In this document: one piece after another, positions 54,056-61,776 of the stretch
Position numbering within the stretch: the stretch's first letter is position 1
Layout of the letters: each line of letters opens with the position of its first letter
The notes under the pieces: generated by a model
The model's database searches: none
The model's input: the letters and a program-made list of their open reading frames with translations, nothing else
What the model was told of the DNA's origin: nothing
Origin: Lactobacillus sp. UCMA15818
Lineage (GTDB): Bacteria > Bacillota > Bacilli > Lactobacillales > Lactobacillaceae
Assembly: GCF_030400225.1 (NCBI RefSeq)
Contig: NZ_VJYB01000004.1
Span: 147,365 to 211,364, forward strand
Direction: 5' to 3'
Length of the DNA stretch: 64,000 nt
Position numbers and translations under genes: made by a program

Positions 54056-55072
54056 CTATTTTATTTCATTTACAAATTTAGGATTAGTAACTTTATTAAC
54101 ATTAGCCTTTTTATTAGAAATTTTGGATGTATACCAGAGATCTGAAGCAACTTTAGATATTTTGTAAATATTCCCCTTGTTTTTCTTTGTCCCAAAGTAC
54201 TTTTTATTTTCCTTATTATCATATAGTTTTATTTGTGTTGTCATTTCAGACTTCAATTTAGAAGCAGTAATTCCTGCTTTTTTACTCATAATCTTGTAAG
54301 CATCTTTAGGATTTGACTTCATATACGCTAATGCTTTGTACCAACCTTTTATAATACCTTTAACTTGGTTAGGATGTTTTTTTATAAAACTCGTGCTTAA
54401 TCCTAATGTGTCGACAATTATTCCTGGTGAGCTTTTACTAGACATTACAACATGTCCATTTTTTGTTGCCTTTGCCTTGCTTAACCATGGCTGCCATGTC
54501 ATTGCAGCATCTACCTTACCAGCTACAAAAGCACTACCCGCAGCTCCTGAGTCCATAGAATCAACTTTTATATCTGACAATTTCATATTATTTTTTTGTA
54601 GCATGTAATTAAACCAAAAATAACTTGCTCCACCAGTCGTATCTAATGCAACTGTCTTTCCTTTCAAGTCTTTAAAACTTTTTATACTCTTATTCCCAAC
54701 TAATCCATCAGCACCTGTCGATGTATCTAAAGCTAAAATATTCTGAATTTTTAAGCCACTTGCAGCACTCAAAACATTTGTATCTAAAGATGTTGCTATT
54801 CCCTGAATCTTTCCGGCAGCTAACGCACTCTTACTGTCTGACTTACTTTCAATATCCTTAATTTGAACTTTAACTCCATAATCTTTAAAAAAACCTTTTT
54901 CTTCTGCCAAATCTAAAGGATAAAATCCTATCCATGAAGAATGTGCGATTTTCACGGTATTATTGCTACTGGCAGAAACTTTGGTACTGACAATTAACAG
55001 AGCTAACAACATTGCAAGTACTATTTTCCCCAGATTTCTCTTATTTTTTAGCATAATTTTCATATTTATCAT
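54056..55072 (-). CDS. ABC transporter substrate-binding protein (TauA/SsuA/NMT1 type)
   Basis: A 338-residue exported binding protein. The signal peptide is NLGKIVLAMLLALLIVSTKVSA followed by SSNN, without a lipobox, which is unusual for a Gram-positive importer and leaves the anchoring unclear. The mature part has VKIAHSSWIGFYPLDLAEEKGFFKDYGVKVQ, typical of the NMT1/SsuA fold, then KGKTVALDTTGGASYFWFNYML and VDAAMTWQPWLSKA. Family ligands are planar or anionic small molecules (taurine, pyrimidine precursors, riboflavin, aromatic acids). The ATG at 55072 follows AAGGGGAG. It overlaps the preceding dehydrogenase gene. Confidence 0.85.
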   Translation of the reverse strand: MINMKIMLKNKRNLGKIVLAMLLALLIVSTKVSASSNNTVKIAHSSWIGFYPLDLAEEKGFFKDYGVKVQIKDIESKSDSKSALAAGKIQGIATSLDTNVLSAASGLKIQNILALDTSTGADGLVGNKSIKSFKDLKGKTVALDTTGGASYFWFNYMLQKNNMKLSDIKVDSMDSGAAGSAFVAGKVDAAMTWQPWLSKAKATKNGHVVMSSKSSPGIIVDTLGLSTSFIKKHPNQVKGIIKGWYKALAYMKSNPKDAYKIMSKKAGITASKLKSEMTTQIKLYDNKENKKYFGTKKNKGNIYKISKVASDLWYTSKISNKKANVNKVTNPKFVNEIK

Positions 55073-56066
55073 ATAAACTCCCCTTATCATTTATGTTGAC
55101 AACATCATCAGTTAACTTTCCTTCCAGTAAAGATATTCCATTTTTGGTAGACCTATTCTTTAATTCATTAATTGATTGTATTGATAGATACGAAATATGC
55201 GGTGTAACTATCACATTGCTGTTCAAGAATTTTTCATAATATTCTTTCTCAGGTGGCTCGCGTTCTATGACATCTAAAATAGCTCCACCAATTTTTTTTT
55301 CTTCAACAGCTTCTAGTAACTCATCTTCTTTTAAAATTGCTCCTCTAGCAGTGTTTATTAATACTCCTGTGGGTTTCATTTTCAGAAATTCTTTCTTGCC
55401 TAACATATGTTTCGTTTTCTCACTTAAATTACAATGAATTGTTACAAAATCAGCAATTGCTAGTCCTTCTTCGAGTTCTACTATTTTAACATTGTTCTCG
55501 TTTTCACCATTTTTATATCTAGGATCATAAGCATATACTTTCATCCCTAAATTTTGTGCTGCTTTTGCGACAAATTGTCCAATTCTGCCAAAACCTATCA
55601 CAAAAAGTTTCTGCTCATTTAATCTATTTTGCAACTTATTAATGGCTTTAAGTCCCCATAAGTCAGCTTCAATCACATCCTCAAAAGAATCAAGTGCTTT
55701 GTTTGAATGTAACATCGCATCTATTACATATTCAGCGATATCTTCTTTGCAATAATTTTTAACATTAGTTACTGGTATCCCCATTTCTGCAGCTGTTTCA
55801 ATGTCAACTCGATCATAACCACCTCCGAACAATGCAATTCCTTTGCAACTCTTCAACCTTCTGATTACATTTCCCGGAATAGCCGCATACACTTGAGCAA
55901 GCACAACATCTACCTTATCTCCCCATTTTCTTAAATCTTTTTCATAATCATATGTTGAGAACTTAATACTTGCCTCTGGATAATACTTTTTTATTATTTC
56001 CGTTTCTATATCGTAATCAGACCATTCTTCATCAATTATCCAGAAGAGAGGATTTTTATTTAGCAT
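55041..56066 (-). CDS. D-isomer-specific 2-hydroxyacid dehydrogenase
   Basis: A 341-residue NAD-dependent dehydrogenase of the D-2-hydroxyacid family, which interconverts 2-keto acids and D-2-hydroxy acids. The cofactor motif VIGFGRIGQFVAKAAQNLGMKVYAYD is near residue 153-178, the catalytic Arg is in INTARGAILKEDEL, Glu in DVIEREPPEK and His in VTPHISYLS near 290. It lies between the aconitase-X small subunit and the binding protein and overlaps the latter by 32 bp. In this operon it could act on imidazolepyruvate/imidazolelactate or on a product of the dehydratase; neither is proven. CAGAAAGGAGA precedes the ATG. Confidence 0.88.
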   Translation of the reverse strand: MLNKNPLFWIIDEEWSDYDIETEIIKKYYPEASIKFSTYDYEKDLRKWGDKVDVVLAQVYAAIPGNVIRRLKSCKGIALFGGGYDRVDIETAAEMGIPVTNVKNYCKEDIAEYVIDAMLHSNKALDSFEDVIEADLWGLKAINKLQNRLNEQKLFVIGFGRIGQFVAKAAQNLGMKVYAYDPRYKNGENENNVKIVELEEGLAIADFVTIHCNLSEKTKHMLGKKEFLKMKPTGVLINTARGAILKEDELLEAVEEKKIGGAILDVIEREPPEKEYYEKFLNSNVIVTPHISYLSIQSINELKNRSTKNGISLLEGKLTDDVVNINDKGSLYDKYENYAKK

Positions 56067-56069
56067 TTA

Positions 56070-56495
56070 TTATTCTCCTTTCTGAACAAGTTTTATTTCA
56101 CCATCAGTTGCATTGACTTCTAAAATATCTTTATTTTTCACAGTTTCATTAAATCCAGAATCTACTTTATCAACCAGTGGAATTTCCATGATTATTGAAC
56201 TAGCAACAAGTGTAGTATCTGCATTTTCAACAATCATTGCTTTGGGACCCATATTGTGCATTTTCAACTGATACATGCCATCTGCCTGAACTACAGAACT
56301 ACCTGTCCCATTAGGAAAAACTAATATTTTGTTTGCAATACTCTTCCCGAAAAGGCTATGATTTCTTTCAATTACAACACCACTTTCAGGATCAATTAAA
56401 TAAAAGCATATTCCATCTTTTGAAAAAAGAACCTCTCCACTCGTTTTACCTTCAGAAATTTTATGACACTTAAACAAATTGCTTTTTTCTGTCAC
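56070..56495 (-). CDS. Aconitase X small (swivel) subunit, DUF126
   Basis: A protein of about 141 residues matching the swivelling domain of aconitase X. The conserved loop FPNGTGSSVVQADGMYQL around residue 60-77 closes over the active site and contains the catalytic Ser. I start at the GTG at 56495 because AAGGAGAGG lies 6 nt upstream; the longer frame from 56531 has no ribosome site. It overlaps the large-subunit gene by 26 bp. Separate subunits are known for bacterial and archaeal AcnX. Known activities are cis-3-hydroxy-L-proline dehydratase and mevalonate-5-phosphate dehydratase. Confidence 0.88.
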   Translation of the reverse strand: MTEKSNLFKCHKISEGKTSGEVLFSKDGICFYLIDPESGVVIERNHSLFGKSIANKILVFPNGTGSSVVQADGMYQLKMHNMGPKAMIVENADTTLVASSIIMEIPLVDKVDSGFNETVKNKDILEVNATDGEIKLVQKGE

Positions 56496-57714
56496 TTGTA
56501 ACCTCTCCTTCCAAAGCCGAATATGTGGCATTCTCTAAATCTGTAATAACAAATTCCATACTTCTACGCTTAGTGTAATATGCGCATTTTGGTGAATCAG
56601 TAACACCTTTTTTACCGTATAAAAATTTCCAACATGGTTGATCCATACATGTATTAGAAATAATGTTTCCTCCTGCGTCTTCAATAATCTTTAATATTCC
56701 CATCTGTTCACATAACCTCATAGTTGGATCTGATGACATGATGAATAATGGAACTGCTAACTTTTTGCCTTCAATTATTTTAGTTACTTTTTGAATTTGT
56801 TCGAATGTAAGATGTGGGCATCCAAATAATGCAAAATCTATTTTGCCTATTGGAGCCGAAATCTTATCTCTCACTGAATCTAAATCTTCCTGAGTAATAT
56901 CAATTTCTTCGGGAATTGAATTACTTTGGAAAGCATCTTCCAATGTATTAGCTTCTGGTGTATACCCTAAAATATGATATATTGCAACATTACCAGAGGT
57001 ATTCATCTGTGCGCCTAAATTCATTAATGATGCATTTGAAAAATTATTTTTCTCCTTTTTATTTACAAAATTAAACACTGGTATCTTAAATCCTATCTTT
57101 AACGGCAACACATATCCTAATAATTGAAAATCAAAATCAGAATCCATCTTGGCAAGAACATTAACTAGAATTTCTCCTTTCCTGTTTTCTTTCATTAAGT
57201 AGCCATAATATGGTACTACCCCTGTTACAGCTGCACATAGAGCACTTTGAGCAGATTCCCTGTTTGTTTTTGCACCATAGACAGAATTTACAAAGGGTGT
57301 CGCTGAAGACTCAGAATATGAAATAATATCATCTACTTTAGGAACATTTAATTGTAAATATGGCGTACAATCATAAGTCATTAAAGCACCAATTTTTTTG
57401 TAAGCATCATCTGTTCTTTTGACTATATTTAAATCCTCACTGCTCAAATTAGTTATTTGACCCATCTGATCCCAATTAAAACTTGGATTAACTGTTGGTC
57501 TAATTCTACATTTTGCACCTTGACTCACTAATTTCTCCACAAACCATAAATCAGCTTCTTGATTGCTCAAAGCAACATGTGCTCTCGATATTGGAACCAT
57601 ATATGGTGCATCAAATGCTTCTGCAATTGCAACCTGTATTTTCATAGCAGTTTGCGTCCCTTTACCAAAGTCTCCATTTAACATCTGTTGTTCTGTTAAT
57701 GAAAGTTTGACCAT
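56470..57714 (-). CDS. Aconitase X large (catalytic) subunit, DUF521
   Basis: A 414-residue iron-sulfur hydro-lyase subunit. The three candidate cluster cysteines are in TYDCTPYLQLN (Cys116), FGCPHLTFEQ (Cys299) and SNTCMDQPC (Cys356); KCAYY (Cys377) is the fourth conserved position. TPFVNSVYGAKTNRESAQSALCAAVTG (in sections near 139-165) is the substrate-binding segment of the family. It is the first gene of the 12-gene operon. The substrate is unknown: cis-3-hydroxyproline is the best-characterised bacterial one, but the downstream urocanate genes suggest a different hydroxy acid, possibly imidazolelactate. No proline-related gene is seen nearby. Confidence 0.88.
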   Translation of the reverse strand: MVKLSLTEQQMLNGDFGKGTQTAMKIQVAIAEAFDAPYMVPISRAHVALSNQEADLWFVEKLVSQGAKCRIRPTVNPSFNWDQMGQITNLSSEDLNIVKRTDDAYKKIGALMTYDCTPYLQLNVPKVDDIISYSESSATPFVNSVYGAKTNRESAQSALCAAVTGVVPYYGYLMKENRKGEILVNVLAKMDSDFDFQLLGYVLPLKIGFKIPVFNFVNKKEKNNFSNASLMNLGAQMNTSGNVAIYHILGYTPEANTLEDAFQSNSIPEEIDITQEDLDSVRDKISAPIGKIDFALFGCPHLTFEQIQKVTKIIEGKKLAVPLFIMSSDPTMRLCEQMGILKIIEDAGGNIISNTCMDQPCWKFLYGKKGVTDSPKCAYYTKRRSMEFVITDLENATYSALEGEVTSDRKKQFV

Positions 57715-57786
57715 TGTCTATCCCTCTTTTTATAAATGATTTTATTAATTATTCAGTTAAATGAATGGAATCATTAACTTAGCTGA

Positions 57787-57815
57787 AGATTAATACATCA
57801 ACCAAGCTATGTCAA
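57787..57815 (-). promoter_or_regulatory. Promoter of the aconitase X-hut operon
   Basis: On the minus strand, a perfect -35 box TTGACA (57810-57815) is 17 bp from TAATCT (57787-57792). Downstream, GTTAATGATTCCATTCATTTAAC (57755-57777) has imperfect dyad symmetry and lies at the expected operator position. No cre site was seen here. A 5' leader of about 60 bp follows, without a recognisable riboswitch. Confidence 0.55.
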
Positions 57816-57922
57816 AGAAAAATTTTAAAAATTTGAATAACAAACTTTTTGTATGTTATACATTGTTTTTCAAAATCCAATCTAATTTTAATTTATTTTT
57901 AATAACTAACAAAAAATAAGTC

Positions 57923-57958
57923 AAAAAAACAGGGCTCCTTCTCCTGAGCCTTGTTTTT
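57923..57958 (-). terminator. Intrinsic terminator of the LevR-like regulator gene
   Basis: On the minus strand, AACAAGGCTC pairs with GAGCCCTGTT and is followed by a T run. It lies 28 bp after the regulator stop codon and separates it from the hut-type operon promoter. Confidence 0.85.
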
Positions 57959-57985
57959 CATTTGAATATTAACCAAACCTCTACT

Positions 57986-60532
57986 CTACTTATCGGTAAA
58001 AATAAAATCTTTGAGGAGTTGATAAAGCAACTCGATCTCGTAATCTTGAACCTTAATATTGAACTTTTGCTCCACAGGTTGGAAAATTCCACTAGAAAGA
58101 GAAATGAAATCTTTTTTTCTAGGAGTTAAAGCTGCTTCTTGGAATGAATTCTCTGAAGCTGTTGTACTTACCAGCATTCGTTCAATCATGAGCGATAAAT
58201 GCATATATAGATTTAATTTCAGTCTTGGTTCAAATTTTACATTATAGAAATTCTCATAGTGTGCCACGATATCCTGACTTTCTTGAATAACAACGTCTGG
58301 ATTCAGGATTTGCAACCGCCCACGGATTCCTTCAATCGATAAAAAGCGTAATAATCGCTCAATCAGTAAATTACTTGATTGCTGATTTTCTCCCGTTTGT
58401 AGAAGAATTGTTTCTAGTTTTGACGAAACTGTTTTATCAAAAATATTATAAATATTAATAATATCAATTCCCATGTCACCACTAACATCTGTCGTAGTTA
58501 AGATCAGCTGTGTATTCGAGAAAAACTGGCGATCATTATTTTTTAGCAATGCATGGAGATGCTTGTAATCAAGAGCAATTACTTCCAATGATGGAGAAAG
58601 TGTCTCTTCAATCAACTTTTTTAATTCTTCCGAGAGACCCACACCTGACATGCAGGAAACAATAATATTCTTTCGATTTGATAATCCCTCATAATACTGT
58701 GCATCAGTGCTTGAGCTATAATTTTGACTAGCCTCTGCAATCGATTGAAAAATCTCATTACGTTGAATCCGCAGCCCAATATCAAGAGCCATCGCAGTTG
58801 TAACGTTATTAACAACTAAAAGTTCCTGATCAGATACCTTTTTAATTTCTCTGAACATTTCTCTTAATGAACCCATATCAAACAAAATAATATTACCCTT
58901 TGGAGAAGAACCTTGATCAACTAAGTAATCTCGTACATACGCATTTATTCTATTGATGGAGACATCAATAGGCATATCAAAGGCCTCAAAAAAATAATTA
59001 CCGCAAAGTGTATTGACAACTTGTTGAATACTTGATGCTGTATGTTCTCCATGCGTAAGTAAAATTGCATTGTAGTGAACTGATTCAAGTTTCTCCGAAC
59101 ATTGTGCCATCAACACAAAAAATGGAATATAGTAGTATGCACTCTGAATATTTTGGGGAGCTATCTCTGTAAGCAGCTGCTTGAACAGATAATGACTCCT
59201 TGGATAGCGATTCTTAACTTCAGCCTGAATCTTATGAGTAGATTCGGCAGCAGGCAGATTCTCGCTGCATAGATTGGCAAATACAAATGCAAGTGCCATG
59301 TAGCGCCAAAAGTTATCATCATTTTGAAAAACAATTCCATAGCGATGTGTAATAGCTTCCTGTGCAACTTGTCGAATTGTTTGTGCGAGTGTTGTCAAGA
59401 GTGATTCACTAACCGTGGTGTCTACTTGATTAAGCGCTTTAAGCACTAAGAAGTTCTGCTCAATAATAGTCTCTCCGCCAAGTAGCGACTCCGACAGCCC
59501 TTCAAGCAAGTTATTAGCTGTTGGACCAAGTTGCAGTGCACTCGTGACTAACGAAGTAATTCTTGTTTCCAATAATTGCTGGTTGGGTATTATACAAATT
59601 GAATTTTTGTCAGCCTTATTAATTATTAATTGATTAACATCCGGAGTTTTTGCATATGCTTCAGCACACAATAACTGTATTCGATTATTAAGTTCACTAA
59701 TGCTAACAATATTAGTAAACTTGGCTAACTTAATTAGTGAATGTGGTGAAATTAAGATATTTTTACCTATTTTGTTAGCTTGTCTTTGCAAAAATAAACC
59801 AACAAATGTAATTCTTTCATCAAGTGGACGCTTATTAAGCGAACTCAATTTGATTTGCACTAATGCACAGTTGAAATCAACATAATTAGTGTCAGTTAAT
59901 TCTGCAGTTGCCGAAAAAATAAAGCGAATATTTGTTTCCTCCTGCTGATTAGCAAACATAAAAAGATCGTGCTGTTTTTCCGAATGCAGCACCTGCAAAT
60001 TTTTGATGTATAAGAAACCCTCTTTTTGCGCACCATCAGCCCTTGAATGAGTGTTGCCTAGATTGTCACCTGCAGCTGATTGGACTTCTCTTTGCAATAC
60101 ACTGAATTTATTTTTATACTTGCCACAATCAATTGTCTCAAAAATTGCTTTTTTGGTAAAAATCCCACGGTGAATTGCTTCCTGATAAATGGCACGAGCA
60201 AGCGTTAGTTTACCAGTTCCATGGGCTCCTAGAATAAAAATTGGTAAACCATGATCTGGATAAACAATTGCTTCTACAGCATGATTGATATCATCTCTCA
60301 AACTACCACGAAAACCGATTAACTCATCAAAAGCCGATTTTTCATGCTTGACTTGCCAATATACAGGTCGGCTTCCGGTTTTTTTCAATTTACCTTGTTT
60401 TTCTAACTTAGATAAATAACTGCTTGTCACACCTCGCGTCAAACCAACGATATCAGCAGCCTGATTAGTTGTAATCCGCTCATCAGGAAATTGTTGCGCA
60501 ATCGCTGCATAAAGTTTTTCTATAGCATTCAA
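57986..60532 (-). CDS. LevR/ManR-like PRD regulator with degenerate AAA+ domain
   Basis: An 848-residue PTS-controlled regulator. Order of parts: N-terminal HTH (RITTNQAADIVGLTRGVTSSYLSKLEKQGKL), an AAA+ domain (Walker A LGAHGTGKLTLA near residue 103), a first PRD (about 350-450), an EIIA-Man-like domain (ILLTHGEHTASSI near 485), an EIIB-like domain with Cys (IIVSCMSGVGLSEE near 625) and a C-terminal PRD (HLSLMIERML near 780). The AAA+ part lacks the GAFTGA loop and has FLYIKNL in place of a normal Walker B, so it probably cannot activate sigma-54. It is divergent from the mannose-family PTS it should control. AGGGGGG-type ribosome site before the ATG. Confidence 0.88.
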   Translation of the reverse strand: MNAIEKLYAAIAQQFPDERITTNQAADIVGLTRGVTSSYLSKLEKQGKLKKTGSRPVYWQVKHEKSAFDELIGFRGSLRDDINHAVEAIVYPDHGLPIFILGAHGTGKLTLARAIYQEAIHRGIFTKKAIFETIDCGKYKNKFSVLQREVQSAAGDNLGNTHSRADGAQKEGFLYIKNLQVLHSEKQHDLFMFANQQEETNIRFIFSATAELTDTNYVDFNCALVQIKLSSLNKRPLDERITFVGLFLQRQANKIGKNILISPHSLIKLAKFTNIVSISELNNRIQLLCAEAYAKTPDVNQLIINKADKNSICIIPNQQLLETRITSLVTSALQLGPTANNLLEGLSESLLGGETIIEQNFLVLKALNQVDTTVSESLLTTLAQTIRQVAQEAITHRYGIVFQNDDNFWRYMALAFVFANLCSENLPAAESTHKIQAEVKNRYPRSHYLFKQLLTEIAPQNIQSAYYYIPFFVLMAQCSEKLESVHYNAILLTHGEHTASSIQQVVNTLCGNYFFEAFDMPIDVSINRINAYVRDYLVDQGSSPKGNIILFDMGSLREMFREIKKVSDQELLVVNNVTTAMALDIGLRIQRNEIFQSIAEASQNYSSSTDAQYYEGLSNRKNIIVSCMSGVGLSEELKKLIEETLSPSLEVIALDYKHLHALLKNNDRQFFSNTQLILTTTDVSGDMGIDIINIYNIFDKTVSSKLETILLQTGENQQSSNLLIERLLRFLSIEGIRGRLQILNPDVVIQESQDIVAHYENFYNVKFEPRLKLNLYMHLSLMIERMLVSTTASENSFQEAALTPRKKDFISLSSGIFQPVEQKFNIKVQDYEIELLYQLLKDFIFTDK

Positions 60533-60616
60533 AAAAATCCCCCCTTAAGCACTAGTGATCATAATTAAGCACAACATTCAAGTGACTTTTTAATAAGATA
60601 TGCTTAATATAATAAG

Positions 60617-60630
60617 TGTAAGCGTTGCCT
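60617..60630 (+). promoter_or_regulatory. Candidate CcpA-binding cre site
   Basis: TGTAAGCGTTGCCT matches the cre consensus TGWAARCGYTWNCW at 13 of 14 positions. It lies in the space between the divergent regulator and PTS genes, just after a TATAAT at 60608-60613. Catabolite repression of the PTS or the regulator is therefore likely. Confidence 0.65.
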
Positions 60631-60698
60631 TGATTTAAGTCTAGACAAATCTAAGAAATGTTTTACAAATTTTCAAATGAAAGGGGGTGCTTCCTTCA

Positions 60699-60770
60699 CG
60701 ATGATTAAGATTGCTCGTGTGTCAAATTTTTCACACGTCTTTGTCAATTATCATCGTTTTTCTGTAAAAT
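60699..60770 (+). promoter_or_regulatory. PTS operon promoter with overlapping dyad
   Basis: TTGTCA (60741-60746) and TAAAAT (60765-60770) with 18-bp spacing form a vegetative promoter. Nested dyads overlap its -35 box: CGTGTG-N10-CACACG (60716-60737) inside CGATGAT...ATCATCG (60699-60705 and 60750-60756). No sigma-54 pattern (GG-N10-GC with TGGCAC/TTGCA) was found. The dyad is a candidate site for the LevR-like protein or another regulator. Confidence 0.5.
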
Positions 60771-60807
60771 TTCATTTACTTTATTTTTACAGAGGGGAAG
60801 AGATTAG

Positions 60808-61242
60808 ATGAAATATTTATTACTGGTTAGTCATGGTGACTTCTCAAGTGGATTGAGACAGACTTTAAGTATGTTTGCAGGAGACACTATTAATTCAGTG
60901 ATTGCCATAGGGTTAAAACCTGATGAAGCTGGTACGACGTTAGAAAATCGCTTTGAAACAATTCTTAGCACACTTCCAACTGATGCTCAGTTTGTTATTT
61001 TGGCCGATATCATTGGTGGCAGTCCACTTACAACGGTCTGCAACACCTTGAATAAACACGGCAAGTTACAAGATAGTTTTATAATCGGTGGTATGAATTT
61101 TTCCATGGCACTGACTGCACTAATGTCTAAGGATGCTATGGAAGATGCTGAATTAAAGGCAAAAATAATGTCAGAAGCCACAGGTGCAATTAAGTTTTTA
61201 GATATAGCTACAGCACCAGAAACTTCTGACGACGATATTTAG
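60808..61242 (+). CDS. Mannose-family PTS component IIA
   Basis: A 144-residue cytoplasmic phosphocarrier. The phosphorylated His is in LLVSHGDFSSGL (His9), and the fold continues with FVILADIIGGSPLTTVCNTL around residues 62-81, the usual IIA-Man pattern. It receives phosphate from HPr and passes it to the separate IIB. As a stand-alone subunit it is of the LevD type rather than fused ManX. It is the first gene of the PTS operon; GAGGGGAAGAG precedes the ATG. The sugar cannot be read from sequence; fructose, mannose or an amino sugar are possible. Confidence 0.93.
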   Translation: MKYLLLVSHGDFSSGLRQTLSMFAGDTINSVIAIGLKPDEAGTTLENRFETILSTLPTDAQFVILADIIGGSPLTTVCNTLNKHGKLQDSFIIGGMNFSMALTALMSKDAMEDAELKAKIMSEATGAIKFLDIATAPETSDDDI

Positions 61243-61256
61243 AGGGGGTTATAACA

Positions 61257-61751
61257 ATGTCAATTTCATTTGTAAGAATCGATGATCGTATGATTCACGG
61301 ACTAATCACTGTTCGCTGGGGTAAGGAATATCCATGTGATGGTATTATTGCTGTGAATGATAAAGCTGCTAACAATCCAATTTTAGCAGGAGCATACAAA
61401 GCGGCTTCCGACAAAAAAACATTTGTTTGGACGCTTGAACATTTTAATCAGGTAAAAGATAAGGTTGCAAGCTCTGCAACTAAATATTTCTTGATTACTA
61501 AAAGCCCATTAGATATGAAAAAAATCTTAGTTGACTTGGATTTTAAACCAAGTGATATAAAAACAGTGATTGTCGGTCCGGGTAACGATCGCGAAAATGC
61601 AATAAAACTTGGAGATAATCAGTCATTTACCCAAGAAGAAGGGGATGCCTTTGAAGCAATTGAAAAAAAAGGATACAAAGTAGACTTCGCACTATTGCCC
61701 GATCAACGTTTGGGAAATTGGGATAAGTTCAAATCGAAATTTGGTTACTAG
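61257..61751 (+). CDS. Mannose-family PTS component IIB
   Basis: A 164-residue phosphotransfer subunit. The active His is in FVRIDDRMIHGLITVRWGK (His15), followed by CDGIIAVNDKAANNPI and VIVGPGNDRENAI typical of IIB-Man/Lev. It phosphorylates the sugar as it is carried by the IIC-IID membrane complex. It begins 14 bp after the IIA gene with AGGGGG in the gap. Separate IIA and IIB genes fit LevDE-like systems that are normally under LevR control. Confidence 0.93.
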   Translation: MSISFVRIDDRMIHGLITVRWGKEYPCDGIIAVNDKAANNPILAGAYKAASDKKTFVWTLEHFNQVKDKVASSATKYFLITKSPLDMKKILVDLDFKPSDIKTVIVGPGNDRENAIKLGDNQSFTQEEGDAFEAIEKKGYKVDFALLPDQRLGNWDKFKSKFGY

Positions 61752-61776
61752 ATTTTAAAAAGAGGAGGATTTAAAA

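Noticed and set aside
56496..56531. Longer aconitase-X small subunit starting at 56531
   Set aside because: The GTG at 56495 has AAGGAGAGG at good spacing, and the extension overlaps the large-subunit gene more deeply.
56070..57714. Calling aconitase X a 3-hydroxyproline dehydratase outright
   Set aside because: The subunits are clear, but no proline or hydroxyproline gene is nearby and the operon context points elsewhere.
44881..57714. Ergothioneine (thiourocanate) degradation as the main role of the operon
   Set aside because: Such pathways use a urocanase relative, a hydantoinase and an N-carbamoyl-glutamate amidase, but no ergothionase or desulfurising enzyme is seen; kept only as an alternative.
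60533..60807. Sigma-54 promoter expected for a LevR-regulated PTS
   Set aside because: No GG/GC pair with the -24/-12 spacing is visible; a vegetative promoter is present instead.
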